Part shown: positions 27,401-42,400 of the stretch, one piece after another
Layout: each line of letters begins with the position of its first letter
How positions within the stretch are numbered: the stretch's first letter is position 1
Assembly: GCA_035578905.1 (NCBI GenBank)
Contig: JAQJVL010000308.1
Span: 714,501 to 778,500, forward strand
Source: Stictocephala bisonia
Taxonomy: Eukaryota > Arthropoda > Insecta > Hemiptera > Membracidae
Direction of reading: 5' to 3'
DNA length: 64,000 nucleotides
Notes under the pieces: model-generated
What the model was told of the DNA's origin: nothing
Database searches by the model: none
The model's input: the letters and a program-made list of their open reading frames with translations, nothing else
Made by a program: the position numbers and the translations under genes

Positions 27401-30400
27401 GGACCCACCCACCCAGACACGTGTGGTGGAATACACACCCGCCTGCCCTACACATGCGGAAGGTGTTATTGACCCACCTTCCCGCTTAGACACGTACGGT
27501 AGAAATTAATGAGACACATATGGTGATATTGATGTCTCATTAATCGATTACATAAACGCATTTGCAGCAAATTTGTAAGAAATATTTGTCTTTTCAAGGT
27601 CACAAGAAACCTTATCACATGTCGACCTTGAGAGCCAAGAAAGAAAGCAGTTACTCGCGGTGTCCAGTCACAACTACTTTCTCTCTACCCCCCCCCCTGA
27701 CAGACAGTTTAACGGTATGGTAATGAAACTGTCACTTGACATATAGTCGTACTCTCGTTTCTGCATGTGGCTGGTTATTTCAGCGTCAAATACCTTCGTG
27801 TAAGACAGGCTCTGACACACTTTCTACAGTAGTTATCTGATTGTTTCTACGCCCCTATGAAGGCAGTGAGAAAATGACATAATTTTCTTTGTGTACGACT
27901 TTTCTCAGCATCATAAGCTGAGGTCACATTAAATTAAATCAAATACTTCCATGCATACTACTGAAACCTTATACGAACGGGGTAATTGGTAGCCCTACAA
28001 TGTATCTTTAATTTCTTTAGACGACTGTGATCAAATATTGGCAACGCAGGAGTCATATGACAAAATACAAGGAAGATGTTATTTTTACTTATTAAGCGTG
28101 TAATAATGTTCTCCATTCTATACTTTACACACATCAACATATGATACCAATACATGTGTCAGATATGAGACCGTGTTTACAATCTATTGATTTGTTTCCC
28201 TCTATAAGTTGTCTATATTTGTGATATCTAGGTCACTGCATCGTGAAATATTGTATTGTGTGTGACATATTTACCATGTTGTTTTAACACACTACTTCAT
28301 ATTTATATATTTGTTGTGGTAGCGGAAAATTAGCCCCTGGTAAAGTAACACCCCCCCCCCCCATGGGAGCATACGTCACATTGACGTCACGGTTGGGGGG
28401 GGGGTTTACTTTTCCAGTCGGCGAACACTCCTTACAGTGAGATTTCAGCTGTTTGTTCATTTTGGAACTATTAAATAGTATAGAATTATCACTGAATGAC
28501 ATTACGTAATGAATTAAGATGATGATGCAAGAATTAGGACCGTACTGGGTGGATTTGGGCTGACTGGAAAGAACCCCCCCCCCCCCAATGAAGTAATTTC
28601 ACGTGTATAGCCTGTGTATTTCGAGAGTGTTACAACTAAGACGCAGTTTATAGACTATCTTGAATAAAATAAACGTTTCCTGAAAAAAAATAGAAAAATA
28701 GAATGTATTTGACTCTGTAAAAAATTATGTTGTTATCGAATGCATTGGTAAAAGCATTAAAAACTCGGTATGACGACACCGGTTCTATTTTCTGTCTCAC
28801 TGTGTGAAATATTAATCCGTATGATTAACACTTAATAGTGAAATTGATTTATCTATATTTACCTACATTGTTTATGTGTCTAGATAAATAAATAAATTTA
28901 TAGACCTTCAAAACTACAGCTCACAACCAGTAGTGTTCAAACGCCTGCAACTTGGCTGCGGCAATGTGAAGGACCAAGCCAAACTGGGGGGGGGGTTACT
29001 TTTCCAAAGACTACAAATCCGATCAAAACTCGCCGTATTTGATTAAAAATTTATATTATAATATAATTATACCATTACATTCAGCGAGTTTACTAGATTG
29101 GTCGGGAGGGGGGTACTTTGTCAGGGGCTTTTTTCCGCTACCCCCCCCCCATAAGTGCATACATCCCTTTGACCTCACAAAAACGTTATTTGGACAGCTG
29201 AAGAAACTTGTATCCGTGACTGGAAAACTACCCCCCCCCCCCCCCCAGTGACCAATCTCGTAAACTCGCTGAACGTAATGATATAGCCTAATACAAATTT
29301 ATAATCAAATACGGCGAGTTTTTATCGGATTTGTAGTCTTTGGAAAAGTAGCCCCAGGCCAGCTGTGTATGGGGTGGAAAAGTAGCCCTTGGAAAAGTAC
29401 CCCCTTCCTACCGGTCTGGCTCGGCCTTGAGATTGCCACAGCCAAGTTGCAGGCGTTAGAAAACTACTGGTTGTGAACTGTAGTTTTGAAGGTCTATAGT
29501 TTATTTATCAACAATACACACATAAACATGGTTGTAAATCTACATAAATTAATTTAATTACTAAATGTTAATCATATGGGGTTGGTATATTGAGACAGGA
29601 AACAGAACCGGAGTCGTCGTACCGAGTTTTTTAACGGTTTTATCAATGCGTCATCTTCATGTATTTTCCATTTAACTATCAATCCGATAACGACACAATT
29701 TTTATTGTGTTACAGAGTCAAACACATTCTAGTAAACATACTGCACTTTCAGAATTTTGTATTTATGACAAGTAAATTTGTTGGTTTTTTAACTAAACGT
29801 TTGTTTTATTCAAGATAGTCGGTAAACTGCGTTTTTAGTTGTAATACTCACGAAAAGCATATACACGATATTACTATGGAACAAAGCAGTTACATACATA
29901 TCAGGTTACATGTTTATTACAAATTGAGTAAGGAACCGTACACGGTAAACACCGAATCAGCATGGCTACCGAATGTCTCACAAACTGATAGTCAAAGAAC
30001 TTTTTTCACAATCATAACATTCCGAATATTGTTTTAATTTTCATATTTTATCTCAATTTGAATTCAAAAGGACACCTTGTTGTTTTTAATAAGTTCATAA
30101 ATTCATCACAACGACTGTCTTAGTATAAAAAAAATCATCAGACAACATGTATACGAAAAAATGTAACACAAATGATCCTGATCGTTGAATATTTATTTAA
30201 ATATATAACATTACAGTATCAAACTCAATTGTGCTTATTTCATTGTATTTTTTAAGTACCATATTCGCTACAACTTTAAAAGTGACTGAATATATGGCAT
30301 AATATTTTGCAGAAGTAGGAATAATAGAATGGATTATAATCCAATAACCTACACATTACAACCTATGAAGTGTTATATGTCAAGTTATTCTCTTTGGATT

Positions 30401-33400
30401 TCGAATATCAGCCCATTATGAATAATTTTATATTGGTTGGTTAGTTACAAATAAAATCTCTATGTTAAAGCCAGTTAAACTCGTATAAGAAATTGAAGTC
30501 CTATGTGAAAATAAATAACAATTTATATCAAGCCGTAAAAGCATTTTTGGAGTTTTTAAAATAACTTTTTATATTGGATGGAAATAAAAGTTTTACTTTT
30601 CCCCAGTGCATAAGTACAAAACCAGTAGACCGATTTTTTAAATTTGGTATGTAGGCGTCTTTAAAAAAACACCCCCAAATGATTTATTTAATTTTTTAAA
30701 ATTTTTTATTTTTTCTGATTTTATTCCCCAAAATACATTAATTTTCATTTTCCTCATAAACTGCTCTAAATATTTTGATTAAATTTGCACAACATATGTA
30801 TTTTAAAACGGCAAATAATATGGTGATAAATGTTTGATAATGAATTTTTCTGTGATTATTTACATGATAAACTTAAATAAGAACAATTTATGTCAAAATT
30901 TCTACACTTTAGACACAATAAAAACCTAAGTAGTATATTTATTGTACACTCATTGAATATAGCAATAAGTGTGATACAATTATATAGCAATAAGTGTGAT
31001 ACAATTATATAGCAATAAGTGTGATACAATTATATAGCAATGAGTGTGATACAATTATATAGCATTAAGTGTGATACAATTATATAGCAATAAGTGTGAT
31101 ACAATTATATAGCAATAAGTGTGATACAATTATATAGCATTATAAAATTAAATTATTTAAACTTATCAATCCAATTATAAAAGTCAAATTTAATAGAGAA
31201 GGGTTTATAACGATATTTAGTTATTTATTACATTACATTTTTGAAGTTACTTCTAATTTCACTTGGCCTATCATTCAATATCTTGCGAGGCATCCCAAAA
31301 CCTTTACATTACCACATTACAATTCTCTTGATATTATCAATTTCTTATATTTTTGAAATTTAGTCTCAATTTAAGATAATTAGTACTAGCCTAATGTTTT
31401 GCCACAAACCAATTTTTATTTAAATTCAAACAACTTAGCCCTGGGGATAATTTACTAAATTATTAAAAAGTAATAATGCTTAACTAATATCGTTATTGAA
31501 TGATAATAAACTGATTACTTAGTTGATCAGGATTAAAAGCGAAAAAAGAAAACAATTATGTTTCCTGAATAGTTCAGGATATTTACAATTCATAGTACAC
31601 CAACGCTCATAGAATATAACATATATTATGTCTATTCCCTGTGTTGAAGCATCAAATACAAAACGCAAACTCCTTCAAAATTCCTGATACAGTCCGCTCA
31701 TCAAGCTTTGGGGGGGGGAGGTACTTTGCCAGGGACTACTTTTCCAGGTAGTACACCACGGGCCTGGAAAAGTACAGCTACAAGCCGTAAAGTGTCTTTA
31801 CCTTCGAATTAACCAGTCTTACTTTTACATTCAAGTTCCTTAAAAACTGCAGAGGCTATTTTGTTTGAAGATTTTTTTCATTTCATGCTCAGTCCAGGAA
31901 TAATTTAAGATATTCTCTTTCATTAGAGCATATCTTAAAGAACTCCACCAGAACAGCCAGAAACAATAGTGAAAAAATAGCAAAATAACTGTCTAGAATA
32001 GTATAGTAAGTTTGGTAACTGGATGAATACTAACCTGAATTTCTTCTGTTTTGTTCTTTTCCAATTTCCGGGGTTTGGAATTCTCTTTCTTCCTTTTAAC
32101 ATATGTGATTCTTGTGATACAATTGTATAGCAATAAGTGTGATACAAATTGTATAGCAATAAGTGTGATACAATTATATAGCAATAAGTGTGATGCAATT
32201 ATATAGCAATAAGTTTGATACAATTGTATAGCAATAAGTGTGATACAATTGTATAGCAATAAGTGTGATACAATTGTATAGCAATAAGTGTGATACAATT
32301 GTATAGCAATAAGTGTGATACAATTGTATAGCAATAAGTGTGATACAATTATATAGCAATAATTGTGATACAATTATATAGCAATAAGTGTGATACAATT
32401 ATATAGCAATAAGTGTGATACAATTATATAGCAATAAGTGTGATACAATTGTATAGCAATAAGTGTGATACAATTGTATACCAATAAGTGTGATACAATT
32501 ATATAGCAATAAGTGTGATATAATTGTATAGCAATAAGTGTGATACAATTGTATATCAATAAGTGTGATACAATTATATAGCAATAAGTGTGATACAATT
32601 ATATAGCAATAAGTGTGATACAATTATATAGCAATAAGTGTGATACAATTATATAGCAATAAGTGTGATACAATTATATAGCAATAAGTGTGATACAATT
32701 ATATAGCAATAAGTGTGATACAATTATATAGCAATAAGTGTGATACAATTGTATAGCAATAAGTGTGATACAATTATATAGCAATAAGTGTGATACAATT
32801 ATATATCAATAAGTGTGATACAATTATATATCAATAAGTGTGATACAATTATATAGCAAAGAGTGTGATACAATTATATAGCAATAAGTGTGATACAATT
32901 ATATAGCAATAAGTGTGATACAATTATATAGCAATAAGTGTGATACAATTATATAGCAATAAGTGTGATACAATTATATATCAATAAGTGTGATACAATT
33001 ATATAGCAAAGAGTGTGATACAATTATATAGCAATAAGTGTGATACAATTATATAGCAATAAGTGTGATACAATTATATAGCAATAAGTGTGATACAATT
33101 ATATAGCATTATAAAATTAAATTATTTAAACTTATCAATCCAATTATAAATCCAATTATCTATTCCCTGTGTTGAAGCATCAAATACAAAACGCAAACTC
33201 CTTCAAAATTCCTGATACAGTCCGCTCATCAAGCTTTGGGGGGGGAGGTACTTTGCCAGGGACTACTTTTCCAGGTAGTACACCACGGGCCTGGTAAAGT
33301 ACAGCTACAAGCCGTAAAGTGTCTTTACCTTCGAATTAACCAGACTTACTTTTACATTCAAGTTCCTTAAAAACTGCAGAGGCTATTTTGTTTGAAGATT

Positions 33401-36400
33401 TTTTTCATTTCATGCTGTCCAGGAATAATTTAAGATATTCTCTTTCATTAGAGCATATCTTAAAGATCTCCACCAGAACTCCACCAGAACAGCCAGAAAC
33501 AATAGTGAAAAAATATCAAAATAACTGTCTAGAATAGTATAGTAGGTTTGGTAACTAGATGAATACTAACCTGAATTTCTTCTGTTTTGTTCTTTTCCAA
33601 TTTCCGGGGTTTGGAATTCTCTTTCTTCCTTTAAACATATGTGATTCTTGTACATTGTACAACTCCTTCCATTACTTCATGCCGTAATAATAAAATTGTG
33701 TTAAATACTTAAAACTGTAATAAAAAATTAAAAAACCAAACAGGAGTGTGATAGAAGCATTGCAGACACACCTCATGTACAAGGTGACTCACCTCATGAC
33801 ACACCTCATGTACAAGGTGACTCACCTCATGACACACCTCATGTACAAGGTGACTCACCTCATGACACACCTCATGTACAAGGTGACTCACCTCATGACA
33901 CACCTCATGTACAAGGTGACTCACCTCATGACACACCTCATGTACAAGGTGACTCACCTCATGACACACCTCATGTACAAGGTGACTCACCTCATGACAC
34001 ACCTCATGTACAAGGTGACTCACCTCATGACACACCTCATGTACAAGAGCTTCAATAATGTCTCTGTTTGTGACAGGATGAGCCTTGTCATTGGTGCTTG
34101 GTGGTGACGTTCATTTTTGTCACCAACAAATTTGATATCTGGCCGATTTTGTAACCAAGGCACTTCTTTGAAAGCACTTTTAACACACTTTTGGGCAGTT
34201 TTGCCACTAACACACATCACCATTAGATTCCCAATGTTATTTATCATGTAGAAACCATAATAATCTCAAAATGTGAAAGAAAAAAAATGGAGTTGGCCAT
34301 CTTTGTAACTAGGCTACAGATTAAGTAATATTGTTGCCACACGTGATGCAATAGGCATTGTTCTTAGTCTTTTTATAGAGATATTGCGTCCACATAATGC
34401 TTCCCATCGGTGTGGGGACTACTAGAGAAGCCTGTGGTGTCTGTGTGCGATGGTGGCAAGGGTTCAGATGTTGTAGAGGGAAGAGAATACAACAAGCTAA
34501 GTATTAAGCGTAGCTGAAAAAAACAAGGGTTCAGATTCCACGTTAACCTGCAACTTAGTTCTCCGGCAATTGGGCTGTTAATAAATGGCCTTCTGAGCAT
34601 AAGTCAATGTCAGTTTTTAACCAGACTATATGTCTTTCACATTCATTCTACACTCATGTAAGAATTCATATTTTCTCTAAAATATACTCAAGCTGAGTAG
34701 GTGTCTCGTTTCTTAATAATTCTCTGAATAATAATATTAGGTACAACAGTTTATATTACAGAATGGTATAGGCAATAACACTTGGACAGTAATTTAATCA
34801 AAAACAATCTTCTAACTACTCTCCAAAAATATCCACCAAACTATCGCATCCTGTAAGATGTAGAAAAATTGGGTGTGAAAAGGCCTAAAGGCAGGATATA
34901 TCACAGGATGTCGCAGGATCGGTACATTTGAGGTAGATACCAATGGATCTAATGTGTATATTATTATAACTCATTCCAGTAATACTGAAGCGGCCGGCAC
35001 AAGAGATGTTAGTTTCTAAATCAAATTAAAAAATTAAAATATTTTTTAAGTATTATTTCACTGTGTAACATTTTTTAATCATAAATGTAAAAACATCACA
35101 ATGCATTTTTTATTATAATCTTTCAATAACAAAAATAACGGATACAACAATACGTAAAAAAAAATAATAGTATTTTAAATTATCATTTTAAATATAATAC
35201 CAACTAAGTTCAAAGTAACATTGCACTTGCTGTCTCGTAGTAAGTACTGTATGTTAATTTTTACTGATAATTACACTCAATGCCTGGAATTAAATGTTAC
35301 TAAACATAATTGTCGTATTGAACTGGGACAGAAACGAAAACATAATTAAATAATGTTACTTTTTAATTTGCCGATTTATGGCCAGTCGATTATACTAGAT
35401 CACCGACAGGTCAGACTGAACCCTCGTGTGCGCTTCTAACAACCTCTGGGCTACAGGTAGAAGAGTTGTGCGCTCCCAACGCTTTGACCCTTGTGCGCTT
35501 CTAACACGTGCGCTAGTAACACGGAATCTCACAAATCCACCCAGTACGGTCCTAATTCTTGCATTATCATCTTTATTCATTACATAATATCATTCAATGA
35601 TAGTAATAGACCATTTAATAGTTTCAAAATGAAAAAAAACAGCTGAAATGTCACTGTGAGGAGTGTTCGCGGGTGTTTACGACTGGTAAAGTAACCCCCA
35701 GCTGTGACGTCAAAGTGACGTATGCCTCCACTGGGGGTGGGGGTACTTTTCCAGGGGCTACTTTTCAGGTGCGCCTTAAAAATAAAAAATTAAAACTTTA
35801 AATGTCTTGAGTTTATTTATAGTTTTTCGTTGAGGGATTTTATAGTCTTTTCGCTAAGGTTTAAAGTACCAGTTATAGTTTTATACAAATTTGTTTTAGA
35901 TTTGATGTATAATTACCCCTTTTAAAATGTTTAAGCATCTAATATCTAATATTAGATGGAGAAATGTAGTGTAATAATTTTAATTATATTTACTATCAAG
36001 TTATGTTTCTTCAAGTCTATTGGGTAATTCTACATTGATCTAACTAAATTATCACGTTGGTAACCAATTTCAGAAAACTAGTAGAGTTCTTATTCGCTCT
36101 ATTTTTCTACCTCTTTTTCTGGTCCTGCATCTATCTAGATTTTTCGTTCTTACTCGTTTTAAGATATTCCTTATTGGCATTTTTTTTCATTAGAATAAGG
36201 TATATTCTAATGTATTATGACTCTGATTGGGATCGATCTGAGAACCTTTAACTTATGAAGCTGAGATTTAACCAACTAAGCTACCGACCAATTGTATGGC
36301 TAGTTGTAGTTGAATAGATAGCTATGTTTAACCTATCTTACAATATAAATGTATTATTTTAGAACATGATTATAGGATGCCTAACTGTATTTAAGTACAA

Positions 36401-39400
36401 CAGTAGGTGGGTGGTCAATCAAGAGTTTAGCGTCAATGATCATGTAGTTACTAATGTAGAATGTAGATTTGTTATAGTACACATATATATATTAGGGATG
36501 AGAGAATTACCGAAGGGGAACTTTCCGCAGGATTGGGAAGTATGATAATGTGGGACACTAGCTATCAGTGAGCAAAGTGAACGGGGAAAATGTAGTGACC
36601 TCGAGACACTTGGTAGCCAAAAGCTTCCTAAGCTCCCCTTGTTACCTATTAGAATATTGTACTTTAGTTTTACAAATATACGATACAGAGGCTCTCGTCC
36701 ACTCAAAAATATTTTATAGATATTAACAGTACGTATATTTTTATTGTTGTCAGTTTAGCGTATATGGATTTGTTTGTCGTGACGGTTGGTCAGAATCAAA
36801 TGTTGTACAAATTGAAATTTGATGTTTCAAATTATATGTTTACCATACATTTATGGACCATTCACCGTTTGGAGTCATAGAGAGGTTACTCTGGTCGAAA
36901 AGTAAATTCCACTATGTGGTATATTAATTGAAAATTACGAAATATTAAACTCAAGTTCTGCCTGGAGCTCTCCCGCTTTTTGGAGTTATGTGGAGGATTG
37001 TCATATAGGGTAGTTAATCATATATTTCATAAGACGAAGTAAATACGATGAGACCAAACACATAGAGTATTTATACATTTTTATTGTGTTTATATTATAG
37101 AACATGCATTTGTTATAGTATAAAGAGATTGATAAAGAGTGTGATTGATCATGTAGCCATTAACATATATTTGTTATAATACGTATATACACTGCACAGA
37201 AATATATATGCACAGTAATAGAGAATAGATAAATTTGAATAGGAGACATTTCCACACAGAATTCAACACAGAGTATAATACTGCGGGTGTTAGTGAGAAA
37301 GTGAACGGGAAAATGTAGTGATCTCGAAATGTAGCCGAAAGTTGGTAGGCAAAAGCATCGAGAGTCCCTTTATTACATATTAAAAGATCGTACTTTATTT
37401 TTACAAATGTACAATAAAGAAGCTCTAATTCATTAAAAAAGTGCGTGTGATATTAACCGCATATTATAACATCTTATTTATTCTTTTTGTTGTTAATTTA
37501 GCGTATATGGGGTGATTTGACACAACGGTTCGTTACGATCAAGTGCTATAAAAATAAAGTTATTAATTTTGAAATCATATGCTTATTGTGGCTTTTTGTT
37601 AAAATAAATGTATAAGTAATACGAATATTTTGGAAGAAGTCGTTTAAAGTTTTAAATGTATCTCTTATTGATAAAGAGTACGAGAGGAAAAGTCAAAAAT
37701 GTATTAAAGTTTTAAAGTAGGCCTATAACTGTAATATAATATAATTAAATATTTCTAACTTAATAGCCCTTTATCTGACCAAATTCTACTACTAGTGTTA
37801 TAATGAATATAATATCGTAAATGACGCTCTAATATGAAATAAACTAATTATAATATCTTAATTTTATTGAGTTTAAGATTTTCTTAGTTAAACACTAACT
37901 ATAATAATATGTAAAGTATTATATAACACAAACATTAATTATAATTGTTTTTAAATCTGTATTTTAGCCATATTGGATATGTAAGCCAATCACAGCTCTT
38001 TATTTTGGTTACGTAACTTTGTGGGGGGTACCCAAAAACCAAAGCTGGCCGAAGAAATCCGAGCCGGCGCTCGGCTCACCACTGAGATGAAACTCACCAC
38101 TGGGATGATGCAAAACTGGCAGAATATATCTAGTACTATTGACTGAAGTTGGAGTCTAAGTTCAGGGAAAAACATCACAACTAATTGTCCCTGACCCATA
38201 TTGGTTAGGGACGTGACCAGCTCAGGGTAACGAGTTCCACCACTAGACAGTCTCAGGGTGCTGAATTCCAGTTCCCTGCAGGATATTCAGGTGAAAATTA
38301 CGCTGGTCGACATTTCCAGCCAAGAGCAGTTTATAGAAGATAGAGCTTTTATAAATAACATTGAGGTGTTCAGTTCCGGGGGTGAACTCTACCGCGTTCC
38401 CGACCCTCCCACTCATTCATACACGTAAGGTGGTATTGACCTGCCACCCATCCATACATATACGGTGGTATTGACCCTGCCACCTATGCATACATATAGG
38501 TACAGTGTAATTGACTCTCCCACTCATCCATACACGTACGGAGGAATTACTCTCCCACCAAACCATACACTTACAGACTGTCTGACTACTGAGCTGACGG
38601 TCGGTACTTCACAAGCTTACTACAGCTGATCTGAACTAATGCTAAGTGAAGCGTTATTGTAAGTTTGTATTTATTGTTGTAAAACAATTACAAACTCAGC
38701 TATATAGCAAAAAAACAAAAAATGTATCATTCAGTATCATGCGAGTAACTATATTGTTTGTCTTTTTAAAATACGTATTTATAGGTTTTCATTCGGTTCT
38801 TCCTGCAGTTATCATAAGTAATTATAATTATCTTATGATCGGTTACTAACAGGTAAAGCAATAATAAAACTTGTAGCAGGCAAGCATTGCTTTACTGTTC
38901 GTTGTTTATTTACGATTTACAACTTTATATTTAAAGCTATTTATGATCAGAAATATTTACACTTTTTTAATGCACATAGCTCACGAGGTGATGAGTACAA
39001 TTTTATGTAATCTAGATTTACGAGATTAATTTTGCATTTATAGTGCTATTAAAATGAACACAATTCATATAATATATTCAGTTAAATATTTGTTAAAAGA
39101 TAAATGCAACAATAACAGAAAATAAATATTCTTCCATATTGCGTTTAAAATGAAACATATAAAGGAGAGAACAAACTGGTATTTATATGCCATCACAAAA
39201 TGATCGAAGAGGAGATCTTCACACTTTAACTTACTATTGATTGGCTAATAAAACTATACATTTTAGTAATGATTTTAACTGCTAAGAACTCTTTTAATGT
39301 GCTTGTAGCAATTATACAATGTATTGTTTCAGACAGAAAGTAACCTGAGAGAGGATCGGAGGTTCTTCTTGGACATGTTCACTCGAAGACCACCACTGCG

Positions 39401-42400
39401 GGATGACTCCAAGTCGTGTACTTGCAGTAAGTTACGGTTACATGGTACGTAACTCTAGTTACGATCCTGCAGGATGACTCCAAGTCGTGTACTTGCAGTA
39501 AGTTCCGGTTACATGGTACATAACTCTAGTTACGATCCTACGGGATGACTCCAAGTCGTGTACTTGCAGTAAGTTACGGTTACATGGTACATAACTCTAG
39601 TTACGATCCTGCGGGATGACTCCAAGTCATGTACTTGCAGTAAGTTACGGTTACATGGTACATAACTCTAGTTACGATCCTGCGGGATGACTCCAAGTCG
39701 TGTACTTGCAGTAAGTTACGGTTACATGGTACATAACTCTAGTTACGATCCTGCAGGATGACTCCAAGTCGTGTACTTGCTGTAAGTTACGGTTACATGG
39801 TACATAACTCTAGTTACGATCCTGCAGGATGACTCCAAGTCGTGAACTTGCAGTACGTTAAGGTTACATGGTACATAACTCTAGTTACGATCCTGCAGGA
39901 TGATTCCAAGTCGTGTACTTGCAGTAAGTTAAGGTTACATGGTACATAACTCTAGTTACGATCCTGCAGGATGACTCCAAGTCGTGTACTTGCTGTAAGT
40001 TACGGTTACATGGTACATAACTCTAGTTACGATCCTGCAGGATGACTCCAAGTCGTGAACTTGCAGTACGTTAAGGTTACATGGTACATAACTCTAGTTA
40101 CGATCCTGCAGGATGACTCCAAGTCGTGTACTTGCAGTAAGTTAAGGTTACATGGTACATAACTCTAGTTACGATCCTGCAGGATGACTCCAAGTCGTGT
40201 ACTTGCAGTAAGTTAAGGTTACATGGTACATAACTCTAGTTACGATCCTGCAGGATGACTCCAAGTCGTGTACTTGCTGTAAGTTACGGTTACATGGTAC
40301 ATAACTCTAGTTACGATCCTGCAGGATGACTCCAAGTCGTGAACTTGCAGTACGTTAAGGTTACATGGTACATAACTCTAGTTACGATCCTGCAGGATGA
40401 CTCCAAGTCGTGTACTTGCAGTAAGTTACGGTTACATGGTACATAACTCTAGTTACGATCCTGCAGGATGACTCCAAGTCGTGAACTTGCAGTACGTTAA
40501 GGTTACATGGTACATAACTCTAGTTACGATCCTGCAGGATGACTCCAAGTCGTGTACTTGCAGTAAGTTACGGTTACATGGTACATAACTCTAGTTACGA
40601 TCCTGCAGGATGACTCCAAGTCGTGAACTTGCAGTACGTTAAGGTTACATTGTACATAACTCTAGTTACGATCCTGCGGGATGACTCCAAGTCGTGAACT
40701 TGCAGTACGTTAAGGTTACATTGTACATAACTCTAGTTACGACCCTGCAAATAAATTATAATTAACTAACCAACATTATTTGAAGTTTTTCCAGTAGCCT
40801 ATTTCATTTACTTGACTGATCTGATAACAATATAAAATTGTAAATTAAAACTTTATATTATTAATATCATTAATTTTGGAGTACAAGTGGTTGATTTCGT
40901 TGCTTCAAAGTTAGGAATGTTTGTACATACTTCATACGTAGACTTGTCATAACTTCACCATAGGTCCAATAACGTCTTTTACCTGCAAGACACCTCTCAC
41001 AAATATCTTAAACATCTGGAAATATCACAGATTAACAAAATTAAGACAGTAAACATAACAAGTTATGAGTACCACTAGTTCTATAATCCTGGATCAAGGA
41101 CATTAAGGACATTAAAGACAACTAACTCGTGTCTAGGCTCTACTAGTTCATATGCAACCCCTTTTGGCCATAACGTCCTCTAGAAACAGATTTTTATAAA
41201 TAGTCTATTAAGAAAATTTGGTTAATCATAATCGATAAACGATTTTATTGCTTTTATCTATTGTTATTATGAGGTGGGTAAGATAAATTCTGCTCCTAGA
41301 CGTCGGTTTCCTGAAGGTAATAAAATTATTGTTTGAGGTAATGTAGATAAATGTATTATATGAACAAAAACCTATTGCTAAATATTTAAATAATGTTAAC
41401 ATTAGAAGTATGTTGTCTATATAAATTTTAGTGTAGATAGTGAAGATACTATCTATTTCTTACGTTCCGTGTGTTCAATATATCTGGTGCAACAAATAAA
41501 TTGGAATATTACACTCATTTTTTCTAACATGATTATTTTACCATTCAAGATCGTATGTTTTAGGGGCTGTCAAAATGCTAACTTCTATTGTTTTTCAGCT
41601 TGTGGAGAGAGGAACGTGGATGGTAGAATAGTGGGTGGGGAGCCTACCATAAGCAATGAGTTTCCGTGGATCGTCAGGTTGTCGTATTTCAACCGGTTCT
41701 ACTGTGGAGGAATGTTGATCAACGACAGATACGTTCTCACAGCTGCTCACTGCATCAAAGGGTAAGATCATTGCAAAAGTATGTAATGTAGATAAGAATA
41801 GAGTTTAGTAGATTGTTATATAGATTTTTTATGGTCTGTAGATTGTTGAATATTTTATTGGTGATATTGGCCTAATGTTAATTGTTTAGTTTTATAAATA
41901 TGGAGTTTTTTTGGTCGGGATATTGTTGAAAATTTTAGTTGTGACATGTTTCTTTGTTAGTGGTTTAATTTTGTAAATATGGAGTTTTTTATGGTCTGTG
42001 GTATGTTGAAAATTTTAATTGTAACATTTGTCTGGTGATAATTTGGTTTGTGGTCCAGTGTTGGTTGAAAACTATTTCTAGGGTCTTATGTCTATTGAGT
42101 ATTTTAAAATTTACTAATTAGAAGAAGAGAGAAATCGAGAGAAAAGAAGTTAGGGTAGAGATGAGAATAGAGGCTGGGACCCCCATAAGCAATGAGTTTC
42201 CGTGGATAGTGAAGTTGTCGCATTTCAACGGATTCTACTGTGGAAGAATGTTGATGAACGACAGATACGTTTTCACAACTTCTCGCTGCATCAAAGTGTA
42301 AAGTTATCGCAAAGGTATGTCTTGTAGATGAGAATAAAAGTTGGGGAAGCCATAATAGTGACTAAACAAAAAACATTTTTTTTCTGTTGTATCGAATAGA

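Noticed and set aside
31935..32623. YHTYCYIIVSHLLLYNCITL repeat proteins on the minus strand
   Set aside because: They are translations of the 25-bp satellite with a 25-residue period; frames end in unrelated spacer DNA.
33709..34107. HEVCHEVSHLV / THLMYKV repeat proteins over the 33-bp array
   Set aside because: The unit is 11 codons, stop-free and nearly perfect, so both strands are open by construction; no supporting context.
36226..36290. Functional tRNA gene
   Set aside because: The acceptor stem and T arm do not pair well and box B is degenerate, so it was called a tRNA-derived repeat.
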